From assembly GCA_963760935.1 (NCBI GenBank), contig CAVXFB010000007.1, positions 1 through 64,000 of the forward strand: DNA of 64,000 bases, read 5' to 3'. The DNA is from CAVXFB01 sp963760935. Lineage in GTDB: Bacteria; Planctomycetota; Planctomycetia; Pirellulales; Thermoguttaceae. The position numbers and the translations under genes were made by a program. This document shows positions 24,845 through 35,120 of the stretch, piece by piece; the first letter of the stretch is position 1; each line of letters opens with the position of its first letter. The notes under the pieces were generated by a model. It did no database searches. It was not told where the DNA came from and worked only from the letters and a program-made list of their open reading frames with translations.

Positions 24845-27800
24845 ATGGAGAGAACTGTGACACGAACCATCCCAGGATACCCAACAGCCATAAAGCGAAT
24901 TGTCTTGTCGAGTCTGCTATTGGTTGCGGGTGTTGGTGCTGCCCGGTGTGACATCTACCAGTGGCAGTCGATCGACCCTGGCAATCCGAGCCAAGGCAAG
25001 ATTCCGTCTACGACGTTGTGTCCTGGCGGCACGGGCGCTCTTGCAGCGCCGTACGAAGACCTCTCCTCCCGCAATCTCACGCAGGCCTATCTCATCGGTG
25101 TGAATCTGTGGCGGGCCGGGTTGAACAACGTGAACCTTACCGACGCGGACCTTAGCGGAGCCAATCTGAACGGTGCGGAAATGATCTACTGCATACTGAA
25201 TAATGCAAACCTCAATGGCGTCAATCTCAGCGGCGCATGCTTGGGGAGCAGTATGCTGATAGGCGCCGATCTCAGTGGCGCTGTCGTGTCAGACGCGACC
25301 TTCGATCATTCAGGCCTGTCCGAAACCCAGCTTTACAGCACGGGCAGCTATAAGGTCGGCGACTTACACGGTATCAACCTCAGGCATTTTTCGGCTATTG
25401 CTTGGAACTTTGCTGGTCAGGATCTCACCGGCGCCAGCTTTGATGCCAGCACTCTGACTAACGCGAGCTTCGCTGGTGCGAAGGTCACGGGCGCAAACTT
25501 CAGCAGCGCAAACTTGAGCGCCGCCCAGCTCTCTAGTACCGCCAGCTACCAGGCACAAGACCTTCACGGCATCGTCCTGGGTGGCAACAGTTCTGCGGTC
25601 GCCAACCTCGCCGGCTGGAGCCTGTCCAATCAGAACCTCAGGGGGGCCGATCTGTCATACGCCACCATGAGCAATACTGACTTTGCCGATAGCAATCTCA
25701 ACAGCGCGGTTGAACAACAGTGATCTAAGTGCAGCCTCCTTTCACAATGCAAACCTTTCCGGGGCTAATTTATCGTCCAGCGGACTGGCAGACGCTGATT
25801 TCGCAGGGGCAACGGTGGTAGACGCGAACTTCCGCGGCGCAGCAAACTTGATCGCCGCCCAGATGTACAGCACCGCCAGTTATGCTGCGAGGGATCTGCA
25901 TGGCATTGTCCTCGGCGGTACTAGCACCACGGCACGCATCAATCTCTATGGCTGGGACTTGTCCAATCAGAATCTGGCAGCCGCTGACTTATCTTATAGC
26001 TCAAGCAGCACGGCAAACTTCGTGAAAGCGAATCTCGCGGCGGCAGACCTTTCCCACAGTATCTTGAACTCCGCTAAATTCGATAATACCGATCTCGTTG
26101 GCGCGAACCTTTCGGGCAGCATAGTAACCAACTCAAGCTTCGCCGGCGCCTCGATTGTTGAAGCCAATTTTCGGGAGTCATACCTCACCGCGAGTCAGAT
26201 TTACAGCACCGCCAGCTATCAAGCGGGTGATTTGCACGGCATAGACATCAGCGGCGGTATGGGAGGCACTCATCCAGAAGCGAACTTGATTGGATGGGAT
26301 TTGTCGAATCAAAACCTCGCCGGAGCAAAGTTGGCCTTTGCCAACATGACTAACGCTAACTTGAGCGGTGCCGACCTTTCGGGAGCCGATTTTGCTCTCA
26401 GTAATTTGGAGGGGGCAAATTTTCGCAATGCTTATCTCGCGAAAGCATCCATCACCGCTAAGTCCGCGACCAATGCCGACTTCACCGGAGCGATGATCGT
26501 GGACGCACGCCTCGCGGGCAGCCTGAGCACTCTCAATTTTACAGCACGGCTAGCTACCAGGCAGGCGACCTACACGGCATCAGCCTCGCGGGCAGCAACT
26601 ATTCAAGTAGGGCCAATCACGTCGGTTGGAACGTGGCCGGAAAAGACCTTACAGGCGCAAACTTGGCCTACGGCGATTGGACCGGTGCGCAACTTAATGG
26701 AGCCAACTTGACGGACGCCTCGCTCTACGGGAGTAACTTGAACAGCGCCAACCTAAGCGGCGCCGATCTTACCGGCGTGAATTTGGAGGCGGATCTCACA
26801 AACGCAAATCTGAGGAATGCCAATCTCACAAGAACCCGATTGAGTGAAAGCCTGTCAACGTCCGGCGCAACGCTGAGCGGTGCTGATCTGACCGGAGCTA
26901 CGGTGGCTGAGGCGACTCTGTCTTCCCACATTACGCACGACCAGCTTCGGAGCACGGCCAGCTATGCTGTCGGTGATTTGCACGGCATAAAGGTTCCTGC
27001 ATACGCTGATTGGACCGCTTGGGATCTCTCCAACCAGAACCTTACGGGTGCGGTATTCGCCAACGTCAATCTGACTAACGCGAATCTCAATGGGGCAACG
27101 ATCAAGGGAGCGAACTTTACCAGTTCTCATCTGGCTCCTTCACAGCTGTACAGTACAGCAAGTTACCAGTCGGGCGATCTCCGAAACATCCGTCTCGCCG
27201 CTCTTGGCGAGGCGGTATGGGACTTCTCTGACAAGGACTTGAGAGGCGCGTTTCTTGGCGGGATGGGTTCTTCGAATCTCACCGGCGCCGACCTCACTGG
27301 TGCAACCGTGGCGGACGGAATTCAAAGAGTCAATTTTCGTAACGCAATCGTGGTAGAAGGTGAATTCCGCGGCATCACCAGCAATCAACTGTCCACCACT
27401 GCCAGCTACCAGGCCCATGACCTCCATGGCATCCGGCTGCGAGGTTCCGACCTGAGTGGCTTGAGCCTAGCGGGGCAGAATCTTGCAGGCGCAGAGTTAT
27501 CTTACGAAACCAACATGACCGGTACAGATTTTAGCGGGGCCATAGTAGCTAACGCCGATTTTCGCAACTCTAATCTCGCAGCCGACCAACTTTATGGTAC
27601 AGCAAGCTACCAAGTCCGCGATCTGCACGGCATCCTCCTCGATTACAAGGATCTTACTGGCTGGAATCTGGCCCATCAGGATCTCACGGGGGCGAGCTTC
27701 TGGGGCGGCAATTTGGTCGGTGCCGACTTGACCGACGCGATCGTAGCACATGCCAATTTCGCTATTTCCAAGTTAAGTGCCGACCAGCTGTACAGCACCG

Positions 27801-28561
27801 CCAGTTATCAGGCACGGGATCTTCGCGGCGTCAATCTCCATGCCCCGGGCGCTGATGAGTGGACCATGGACCACTGGGACATGGCTGGCCAGAATCTCGC
27901 CGGTGCGACATTAAGCGGCAAATGGCGCGGCGCTGATTTCACCGGGGCCTGCCTTGTCGGTGCCGACCTGACGAGCGCTAATTTGACCGATGCGATTTTC
28001 TGCGGCGCCGACCTCCGCGGTGCTGTTGGTATTGCGCTTGAGAATAATGATGCCGTCACCTGCAATACGATTATGCCGGATGGTACGCTGACCGGCCTGA
28101 CCGTGAAAGCGGGCGAGGTTTTCACGGTGAGAAATGGAAGCACCCCGATCAAAGTTTTGAGCCACATGACGTTTGATCCGCAGGCGTCCTTGGAGTTTGC
28201 TGTTGACGGAAAACCGTGGAACTCGACGATTTCCTTCGATTCCGGCATTCCGGTGGTTCTGGGGGGAGAGCTTGAATTGAGACTCGCACCAACTGTGCTC
28301 GACAGCCGTGGTGGTGCGAGACTCCAACCGGTCGGAGAGAGCTTCCCGTACGATGGCTTAAGCTTGTGGTTGTTCGATTGGAGTGACGTCAACCATGTAG
28401 GGCAGTTTCGTATTGTAACCGACTCTGGCACCGTCTGGGACACTTCATCGCTCTATACGACAGGACACGTGACGCTTCTCGGTGTTCCCGAACCTTCTTC
28501 TTTGGTGCTAGCCAGCGTCGCTGCCATAATTGCCTTTTGCTTCCTGCGACGACGCAAGTGA
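24845..28561 (+). CDS. Giant pentapeptide-repeat PEP-CTERM protein (two frameshifts)
   Basis: Read across two compensating frameshifts (near 25705 and 26535), one gene of about 1238 residues runs from the signal peptide (RIVLSSLLLVAGVGAARCD) to a PEP-CTERM sorting signal (VPEPSSL, a hydrophobic helix, then RRRK). The body is built of A(D/N)LxG pentapeptide repeats, which form a right-handed quadrilateral beta helix. Every 75-80 residues a longer motif recurs: QLYSTASYQAxDLHGI, then GWDLSNQNL. Pentapeptide rods can act as stiff surface fibres. The PEP-CTERM tail implies processing by an exosortase and attachment at the surface. It closes the sigma operon 30 bases after the CsgG-like gene. Frameshifts may be read errors. 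Confidence 0.8.
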
Positions 28562-28680
28562 ATGGCTCACACGGTGGACAACGTTCTCCGCAAAAGCGGA
28601 TGAGAGCGGCTCAAGACCCACCCCGCTCTAACTCGTGGCGGTATAGTGGTCGGCACGCTAATTGAGCGTTGCCGCATTGA

Positions 28681-29325
28681 TCAGGATTGCGAATCCGGCC
28701 CGATCGGGCCCAACTCGCGGGTAGCCGGGGCGATGGAGTGGTCGAACCTGTCGCAGTTGCCCGAGCAAATACGTTCCCGCCATTTTCGCCAGAGGTCCGA
28801 GCACGTGCAGGGCAATCCGCAGCCGTCCCAGCGGAGCACCGGGCAGTCGGCACACTCGGTCAAGCGGGCGTCGATTGTGTCGGCGTCGGCGCCCTCGACG
28901 GCCTTCGCACTCTCGCGCATTACCTCAACCACGTCTCGTTTGAGTTGCTCCTCGGTCTTGCCTTGTCCGGGCAGTACCAACGACGGCGAAGGCGGAGCAA
29001 CAATCTTCGGGCACTGCCACGTGGCCATGCGATGCAGCCGCAAGCAGCCCGCCACCTCGCATGACGGGCAGGCAGCCGTGGCAGCGGCTACCTGTTCGTC
29101 GCTTCGCAGCGGTTGCCCAAGGAGGCACCAGCGCTGAAACATCGCGACCACATCGGACGTCATTTCCCCGCGGTAGCCGACCAGCGCGGCAATCTCTTGG
29201 TAGCCGGGCGACGCCGGGCAATCGCGCACCGGCGGTGGACCTTCGCCATGCCAAACGTAGCCGCAATGGATGCATTCGGGCTTGCTGCCCGCCGTCGTCT
29301 CGAATTGGCAGGATATAGAGATCAT
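28681..29325 (-). CDS. Cysteine-rich protein coupled to 29322-30767
   Basis: The 214-residue product starts MISISCQFETTAGSKPEC and contains several Cys pairs: CIHC, CPSC, CADC and CTC. A zinc-ribbon (ECIHCGYVWHG) is clear at the N-terminus. The C-terminal stretch LTECADCPVLRWDGCGLPCTC resembles cysteine-rich segments seen beside phage tail or structural genes. It overlaps the upstream gene by ATGA, so the two are an operon. Function is unknown; I infer a phage-like or mobile origin from the neighbour and the lack of housekeeping features. Confidence 0.55.
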   Translation of the reverse strand: MISISCQFETTAGSKPECIHCGYVWHGEGPPPVRDCPASPGYQEIAALVGYRGEMTSDVVAMFQRWCLLGQPLRSDEQVAAATAACPSCEVAGCLRLHRMATWQCPKIVAPPSPSLVLPGQGKTEEQLKRDVVEVMRESAKAVEGADADTIDARLTECADCPVLRWDGCGLPCTCSDLWRKWRERICSGNCDRFDHSIAPATRELGPIGPDSQS

Positions 29326-30767
29326 TGCAGTGTCGCCGTTACAGAAGTTGCGCCGCAGAACCCGCCACTGGCCAGGGTCAGCGTTCGATTGGAAAACAGT
29401 CCCGAAAACGTGCCCGACGCGCCGGCGTCTTTGGCGTAGTAGCAGCCGCCGCTAACGCATTCGATTCCGGAGCAGCCGCGGGTGGGAACGGCAGTCAAGG
29501 TGAAGGTGTCGTCCGCATTCACGGCGATAGACGCGCCTATGCCAATAGCGCCGCAGGGATAGCTAGGCGCGAGCGAAACGCCCCAGCAGCAGCTTCCGTA
29601 GGACACAAGCACGTAGTTGCCTGCCAGCGAACCGCCCGTGATGTTTAGCGTCAGTTGTGGCCAATTCGCGCCGCCTTCCCATCCCGGTATGTAGCAGCTC
29701 ATCAAGCAGTACGAACATTTGGTGTCCTGCTCGGGCAGCTTTCCCCGCGTCTCGTACACAGAGAGATTGCAGAGACGGGCGGCGCTACTGGCCCCGACGC
29801 CGATCAGGTGCTGGTCGGCCTCCCAATCGCCCTTGGCGACCTTGGCGTAGAACGGGCCCGGCGGCAGGATGCCTTGCGGGCGGTTGTAGTCGGGCACCGT
29901 CGCATAGATGAGATAGCTGCCGTCGGGCGTCTTGGTGATGCAGACCTGTGCAGCCGTGGCAGCCGTGCTGCTCAGGTAGACCGCATAGGACTTTTGCTGG
30001 GTCTTGCCGGGCACGACGAGTGTGGCCGTGCCATTGCTACCGCCGGGGCCGAAGGGGACCTCCAAATAAGAACTGCCGCCGGGACCGAAGTAGATCCGCG
30101 CCGTGCCGGCCGTCGCGCTGTTGTTGAGGATCGGCAGAGTCAAGAGATATTGCCAGACGGGCGGCGGCGTGTGCCAAAGCACCTTCGCCCCGTCGGCCGA
30201 ACTTTTGGCGATGCCCACCAGTGCCCACTGCCCGCAGGAGATGCCCGTGTCGTTGACGCTCGTGGTGAAGCCCAGAGCGACTACTTCCCAATACTGCCCG
30301 CTATCGTAGGTGGGCAGCTTCCAGGCGTGGTCGGTACTAACGGGATCACGGGTCGTGAACTTGTAGCCGCCAGTTTGCACCGTGTCGATGGCATTGCTCG
30401 TGCCGCGAATTGTGATCGGCCACCCTGACGCACCCGCCGGGAAGCTGGTGCCGATAACGTTGAACATCGCGCTGCAATCGACGTAGCCGGTGCCGGCGGG
30501 GATGACGGTAAGCTGCCACTGCCGCGGGCCGAATGACTTCGAAGCGTATGAGACGGTGATCGAATCGGTATCATGGGCAATGACTGTGCCGGCCGCGCCG
30601 TTGTCGTAGTTGATCGCACAGCCGACGAACTCGCCACCCAGCCAACCCGGCGCGAATTGGTTGTAGCTGGGGGTCCACCACCGAAGGACAGGATTGCCGC
30701 CGACCGTGCACGGGCGGGCGTTGCCGGCGGTTTCGAAGTAGCTGCCGGGCGTGCCACCGCGGAGCAA
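29322..30767 (-). CDS. Beta-rich unknown protein, 5' end probably lost
   Basis: The frame is 481 codons and begins directly at a junction near 30766, where the sequence changes character at a run of six T/A bases; the TTG at 30767 is unlikely to be the native start. The body is beta-rich, with Gly/Ser/Thr stretches (IYFGPGGSSYLEVPFGPGGS, TLNITGGSLAGNYVL) and five or more Cys pairs near the C-terminus (CSYCLMSC, CSGIECVSGGC). The composition resembles phage tail-fibre or baseplate-type proteins, but no family is recognised. It is coupled to the cysteine-rich gene that follows it. Confidence 0.5.
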   Translation of the reverse strand: MLRGGTPGSYFETAGNARPCTVGGNPVLRWWTPSYNQFAPGWLGGEFVGCAINYDNGAAGTVIAHDTDSITVSYASKSFGPRQWQLTVIPAGTGYVDCSAMFNVIGTSFPAGASGWPITIRGTSNAIDTVQTGGYKFTTRDPVSTDHAWKLPTYDSGQYWEVVALGFTTSVNDTGISCGQWALVGIAKSSADGAKVLWHTPPPVWQYLLTLPILNNSATAGTARIYFGPGGSSYLEVPFGPGGSNGTATLVVPGKTQQKSYAVYLSSTAATAAQVCITKTPDGSYLIYATVPDYNRPQGILPPGPFYAKVAKGDWEADQHLIGVGASSAARLCNLSVYETRGKLPEQDTKCSYCLMSCYIPGWEGGANWPQLTLNITGGSLAGNYVLVSYGSCCWGVSLAPSYPCGAIGIGASIAVNADDTFTLTAVPTRGCSGIECVSGGCYYAKDAGASGTFSGLFSNRTLTLASGGFCGATSVTATLQ

Positions 30768-30981
30768 AAAAGGCGTACTCGAAGAGTATCGCTTAGGTTA
30801 TTGCCGAAATGGGGAACCTTACCGCGAAGATTCTCCGCTCTACGAGAAGGGCCGCGAGGATTTCGATCACGGCCTTCGGTTCGGGCAGTCTTTGTTCGGG
30901 CTAGTGCCAGGAAACTATCTGGCCCCGTGGCTGCTAATTACTAATCCCAGATTGAATCGGCTGAGGAACCTATGGGACTAG
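30751..30981 (+). CDS. Possible gene fragment next to IS66 end
   Basis: The frame reads KKGVLEEYRLGYCRNGEPYREDSPLYEKGREDFDHG and ends GNYLAPWLLITNPRLNRLRNLWD, 76 residues with protein-like composition. It starts within the same junction that truncates 29322-30767 on the other strand, and its stop codon coincides with the first base of the IS66-like end at 30981. Both ends are therefore probably rearrangement scars. I do not recognise the family. Confidence 0.35.
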   Translation: MPPRSKKGVLEEYRLGYCRNGEPYREDSPLYEKGREDFDHGLRFGQSLFGLVPGNYLAPWLLITNPRLNRLRNLWD

Positions 30982-31310
30982 TAAGCGTCCGGCGAATCCA
31001 TACTTGTCGCGCCTGTTATGCTGAAGTTTTTCAGTTCACGTTTCAAGGAGACAGGTTATGGGGCGTCCACCAGCGGGTCTTGATGAGTACTTGGATTGGA
31101 AGCAGCGTCTTGAAAGCCACAAAGCCAGCGGCTTGAGCCTTGATGTGTTTTGTCTGCAGGAGGGAGTTTCCAAATCAACGTACTATCGGTGGGTTGATCA
31201 GCTCAAAGATGGCATACCGGAGTCTCTGGTCGCCGAGGAAGCGGCGCGGCAGCAGGCGGAGTCGAACGCGGCGACGTTCTTGCCGGTTTCTCTCAAGGCA
31301 TCGCCGGTGT
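30981..31310 (+). mobile_element. IS66-family left-end remnant with truncated accessory ORF
   Basis: The element opens with GTAAGCGTCCGG, the usual IS66 terminal sequence, and contains the 5' part of an accessory gene from ATG 31058 (MGRPPAGLDEYLDWKQRLES, FCLQEGVSKSTYYRWVDQLK). Around 31310 the sequence switches without a stop into a helicase C-terminal domain. The rest of the IS66 element, including tnpC, is absent. The right junction was placed from where the translation changes family, so it is accurate to about 20 bases. Confidence 0.7.
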
Positions 31311-32043
31311 TCAAGATTGGACTATGGGCTGAAGAGCATAGCGCCCAGTTAAGTCCGCAGCAGAATCGCCGACTTCAAGATCTCTTCAAGGCCGGGATTC
31401 GGAACATCCTAAGCGCCACGACTACCCTGGAACTCGGTATCGACATCGGTGGTCTTTCGGCGGTGTTACTCGGAAATGTCCCGCCCGGCAAAGCGAACTA
31501 TCTTCAGCGTGCCGGTCGCGCTGGACGCCGTGCAGACGGATCGTCAGCAGTTGTGACATTTGCACGTCCCCGCCCTTTTGATTGAGAGGTGTTTCGCAGG
31601 TTTGGTGACTACCTCGATCAACCCCTTCGCAAACCGCCGGTGTTTCTTGATCGAGAGCGAGTTGTGCGACGACATCTGCATGCCTACCTACTGGGTGAGT
31701 TCTTTCGCTCGTTGTACAACACAACCGATCGCAAAGGCGCCATGGATGCTTTTGGAAACATGGGCCAATTTTGCGGTAAGCCTAATGTTCCCTACTGGAA
31801 GGATAAAAAAGACCCTCCGACGCTTGGCGAAGTTCAACCGAGTCTGGAGACTCGTTTTCTGAAGCGATTGTTTGAGCTGCGCGACTATGGCGATAGCGAT
31901 GTCCAATCGGCCGTTGCAAGACTTTTTCAGAAGTCTGGCTTGGCAAAGGCAGTCGACAATTGGGTGCAACTGATTCAGGCGTCGATCGAGAACTTCCAAC
32001 GATCCATTCAAGACTGGAATGACGATTACCAGGGGCTGCTTAA

Positions 32044-33573
32044 TTTTACTGCGCAGGATTGATATTGCGTAAATCGGCGAGTTTGGCGAAGCTGTAGCCA
32101 TCCAACACGGAGGGCTTGGCATGGACGCCAAACAGATTCGCCAGTTGAAGCCGATGCTGACACGTTACTTGAAACAGTTCGACGATTGCTTTACCCAACG
32201 GCAGACGCGGGCTCATTTCTCGACCTATGTCGAGGGCCAATTGTCCGATCTCAGCGAAAAAAGCTGTGAACCGATCGCCGTTGCCGCCGGGATTCCCCCG
32301 CGAAACTTGCAGGAGTTTTTGTCCACCTACAAGTGGGAAGAAGATCGCACTCGAAATCGCTTGCAAGAGATCGTGATCCGGGACCACGCTGGTCGCAATT
32401 CGGTCGGCATCATCGACGAAACCAGCGACGTGAAGCAAGGAGGCAAAACCCCTGGCGTCAAACGGCAGTGGTGCGGCACGGTTGGTAAGACGGAAAACTG
32501 CATCGTCACCGTGCATCTCGCCTACGCCACCGGCGATTTCCATTGCCTGTTGGACGGCGACTTGTTTCTGCCCGAGGACTGGTCGGACGACCGCGCCCGT
32601 TGCCGCGCGGCGGGCATTCCCGACGATGTGGTGTATCGGCCGAAATGGAAAATCGCTTTGGAGCTTTTCGACCGCGCGGAAGACAACGGAGTGACGTTCG
32701 ACTGGCTGACGTTCGACGAGGGATATGGCGGAAAGCCCGCGTTTTTGCGGGAATTGCACGGTCGCAAGCAGTGTTTTGTGGGCGAAGTGCCGAAGACGTT
32801 CACCGGCTGGATTCACGAGCCGCGCGTAACGGATCGCCCGTTTCGGCGAGCCAAGGGGCGTGGCCGCAAGACGCCGCGAGCCATTGCCGGCAGCCGTCCG
32901 GCCATCAGCGTTGAAAACATGCTCAAATACTCGCCGGAACTGCGGGACCAGGAGTGGGTGCGGTATCGCGTCAAGGACGGCGAAAAGGGGCCGATGGTTT
33001 GGGAGGCAAGACACGTTTGGATTACGGTCAAGGATGAGAAGGGCTTGCCCGGAATGCGGCTGCATCTGGCGGTAGCCCGCAATGTCTTGGACCCGGCGGA
33101 GATCAAGTTTTTCCTCGGTGACGCTCCGTTGGAGACGAGCGTGCAAACCTTGTTGCTGGTGGCGTTCTCGCGATGGCGTGTTGAACGGTGTTTTGAGGAT
33201 CAAAAACAAGAAGTCGGGCTCGATCAATGGGAAGGGCGTCACTGGCTGGGATTGAAGCGACACTTGATCCTGACATCGGTGAGCTACTTGTTCATGGCGC
33301 GAGTCCGCGAGACTTTGCGGGGGAAAAAATCCCGAGTTGACCGTGTGCCAAGTACATACGGCAATGGGATCACTGGTGCGGAGTTGGTGGCTTAGCGGTC
33401 GGGCGTCTGCGGCACTGATTGAAGCAACCGCAAGGACAATCCAGCACTGGCAACAGCGCAATGCAACAGCACGGCGATGCCACATCAAGCGAACACGAAA
33501 GAAACTGCGACACCTGGGCATTTATCTGAAAAACCTCATACGCTGCAAATGGCCGTAATCCTGCGCAGTAAAA
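32044..33573. mobile_element. Complete IS701-family insertion with TTAA duplication
   Basis: The element is 1530 bp. Its ends are TTTTACTGCGCAGGATT in inverted orientation at both sides. The flanking TTAA (32040-32043 and 33574-33577) fits the YTAR target duplication known for IS701. Because the target is palindromic, the inverted repeat appears longer (TTAATTTTACTGCGCAGGATT). The insertion lies inside the helicase pseudogene. Confidence 0.88.
32121..33395 (+). CDS. IS701-family DDE transposase
   Basis: The 424-residue protein is intact. The N-terminal segment MDAKQIRQLKPMLTRYLKQF leads into a region with ERTRNRLQEI-like helices; the IS4-superfamily core shows D99 in GIIDETSDVKQG, D199 in TFDEGYGG and a C-terminal E in RCFEDQKQEVGLDQWEGR. 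The TSDVKQGG segment is typical of IS701. Start ATG 32121 is preceded by a weak GGCTTGGC spacer, with no strong ribosome site. The ORF fills most of the element, so this copy could be autonomous. Confidence 0.9.
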   Translation: MDAKQIRQLKPMLTRYLKQFDDCFTQRQTRAHFSTYVEGQLSDLSEKSCEPIAVAAGIPPRNLQEFLSTYKWEEDRTRNRLQEIVIRDHAGRNSVGIIDETSDVKQGGKTPGVKRQWCGTVGKTENCIVTVHLAYATGDFHCLLDGDLFLPEDWSDDRARCRAAGIPDDVVYRPKWKIALELFDRAEDNGVTFDWLTFDEGYGGKPAFLRELHGRKQCFVGEVPKTFTGWIHEPRVTDRPFRRAKGRGRKTPRAIAGSRPAISVENMLKYSPELRDQEWVRYRVKDGEKGPMVWEARHVWITVKDEKGLPGMRLHLAVARNVLDPAEIKFFLGDAPLETSVQTLLLVAFSRWRVERCFEDQKQEVGLDQWEGRHWLGLKRHLILTSVSYLFMARVRETLRGKKSRVDRVPSTYGNGITGAELVA

Positions 33574-34844
33574 TTAAAGCGTGGATCGAAGCGGTTGGGG
33601 AAGGAAACAAGTCGCAGGGGAATGCAATACGTTACCAGCTCAAGCTGCTCGCGGAGCTGACGGTTATCGAGGCCTTGGCCGATCGACAGTTCCTGCCGAG
33701 CTACGGCTTCCCCATCGGACTTCAGAAACTTCGCGTGATTGCCCCGGACGACAGCGATCCGACGAAGATTCGCGAGGAAGACCAGTTTCGGTTGGAGCGA
33801 TCGGGGGTGCTCGCAGTTGCAGAATACGTCCCGGGATCGCAGCTATTGGCCGGAGGGAAATTGATCACGTCACATGGCGTCTTGAAGCATTGGACTGGTG
33901 CTAGCCTGGACAGCTCTCCGGGCCTCCGCGGTCAGTTTTGCCAATGTGAGAACGACCACTCGTACTACTTGGATCGCAGGTGATCCCGATCGCTGCCCGA
34001 TCTGCGACGGTAAGCCCAAGCGTTCTCCTCAGTCTCTTCTCTTCGTCAAATATGGATTTACCAGTGCCGCATGGGATCCACCCAAGTGGAGCACGGATGT
34101 GGAGCGTGTCGGCAGCGCCGAGACGCTGTGTATTACATTTCGCTCTCATTCAGCTCCCGCGAACCGTCTCGTTGAGGAAAAACTTGCTGGTGTACCAGGT
34201 CTCCGGGCCGACTATCGGGAAGACGGAGAACTATTGGTGTTCAATCGTGGTGAGAATCAGGCTGGGTTTGCCATCTGTTTACGCTGCGGATATGCCGAAA
34301 GTGAACGCGAGGCAAAAGGGAGCGGACAAATGAAGTTGCCAACGAGCTTCCTACGTCACTCGCCAGTTACTTCCCCCAAACCATGGGACGTATGCTGGCG
34401 CGATGGAGATAGGACGCCGGTCTTGCGCAATCAGATTCTGTCAGCTCGCGAAACCACGGACGTTCTCTTGTTGGATTTCACGGATTGCCTAGGGCAACTG
34501 GCTACCGACGAATCGTTGGTGACAACTCTCGCCTATGCATTCCCCAACGCTGCCGCAAGACTTCTAGAGTTAGATTCGCGAGAACTTGGCGTGCTTGTAG
34601 TGCCAACGGGTTCCGGAGGAATCACTCGGGGAGCCGTTATTTGCGATAATGTGCCGGGGGGAGCAGGTCACGTTCGCGAACTCTTGGCCCAGGGCGGAAA
34701 TTGGATTCGAGAAACGCATCGTGTGCTATTCGTCAACCAGGATCATCACCAGCGCTGTGAAAGCGGGTGTTTGGATTGCCTATTGTCCTTCGACGCACAA
34801 CGGGCCACCGGCAATCGACCGTTTTCGCGGCGACAAGCCCATCA

Positions 34845-35120
34845 ATGCTTGACCAGATTGCTAGAGCAGGTTCTTTAGGTACTACATTCCACTTGGTGAG
34901 CTTACGGACGATCCGCGGACAAAGGGAATACGACGTAGTTGGATGCAGATTGTTTACCGCCGAGTCCTGGAAAACTTTGGGCTTTCCATCCGGCTGGCCC
35001 GATAACCGCTCGGTCAGGTGGGAATCCAGTTTGGACAACCCCCTGGCAGATGTTTCCTCGGCCGTTTGGACGGTTTCTTCGAATCGCCCGTATTCGATCA
35101 AACTCCTGCCCGGCAATTGA
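34845..35120 (+). CDS. Possible small protein after the helicase pseudogene
   Basis: From ATG 34845 the frame gives about 91 residues, MLDQIARAGSLGTTFHLVSL to NRPYSIKLLPGN, overlapping the helicase end by 34 bases. The middle (YDVVGCRLFTAESWKTLGFPSGWPDNRSVRWESS) has good protein character. The C-terminal half of this stretch contains hydrophobic and aromatic residues suited to a small globular domain. Overlap with the helicase would be normal for a defence operon. The family is unknown. Confidence 0.4.
   Translation: MLDQIARAGSLGTTFHLVSLRTIRGQREYDVVGCRLFTAESWKTLGFPSGWPDNRSVRWESSLDNPLADVSSAVWTVSSNRPYSIKLLPGN

Larger units (their letters stand above)
31310..34878 (+). pseudogene. COG1205-type helicase with DUF1998 end, broken in four ways
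   Basis: Read across its disruptions this is the C-terminal half of a large DEAD/DEAH helicase: motif segment LSATTTLELGIDIGG, QRAGRAGRRADGSS, then a zinc/DUF1998-type end with CPICDG, ICDNVPGGAGHVREL and CESGCLDCLLSFDAQ. Helicases of this kind occur in defence systems such as Druantia (DruE) and, split into two genes, DISARM. Lesions are loss of the N-terminus at the IS66 junction, an in-frame TGA at 31583-31585 where CGA would be expected, an IS701 insertion at 32044-33573, and a frameshift near 33980. Removing the IS and one TTAA copy restores the frame exactly, giving GLLKAWIEAVG. Confidence 0.78.

Noticed and set aside
28562..28680. Possible terminator after the pentapeptide gene (TCCGC-AAAA-GCGGA)
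   Set aside because: Only five base pairs and no U-run; too weak to call.
32046..33521. A 491-codon minus-strand frame across the IS701 element
   Set aside because: Antisense of the transposase gene, beginning and ending near the element ends.
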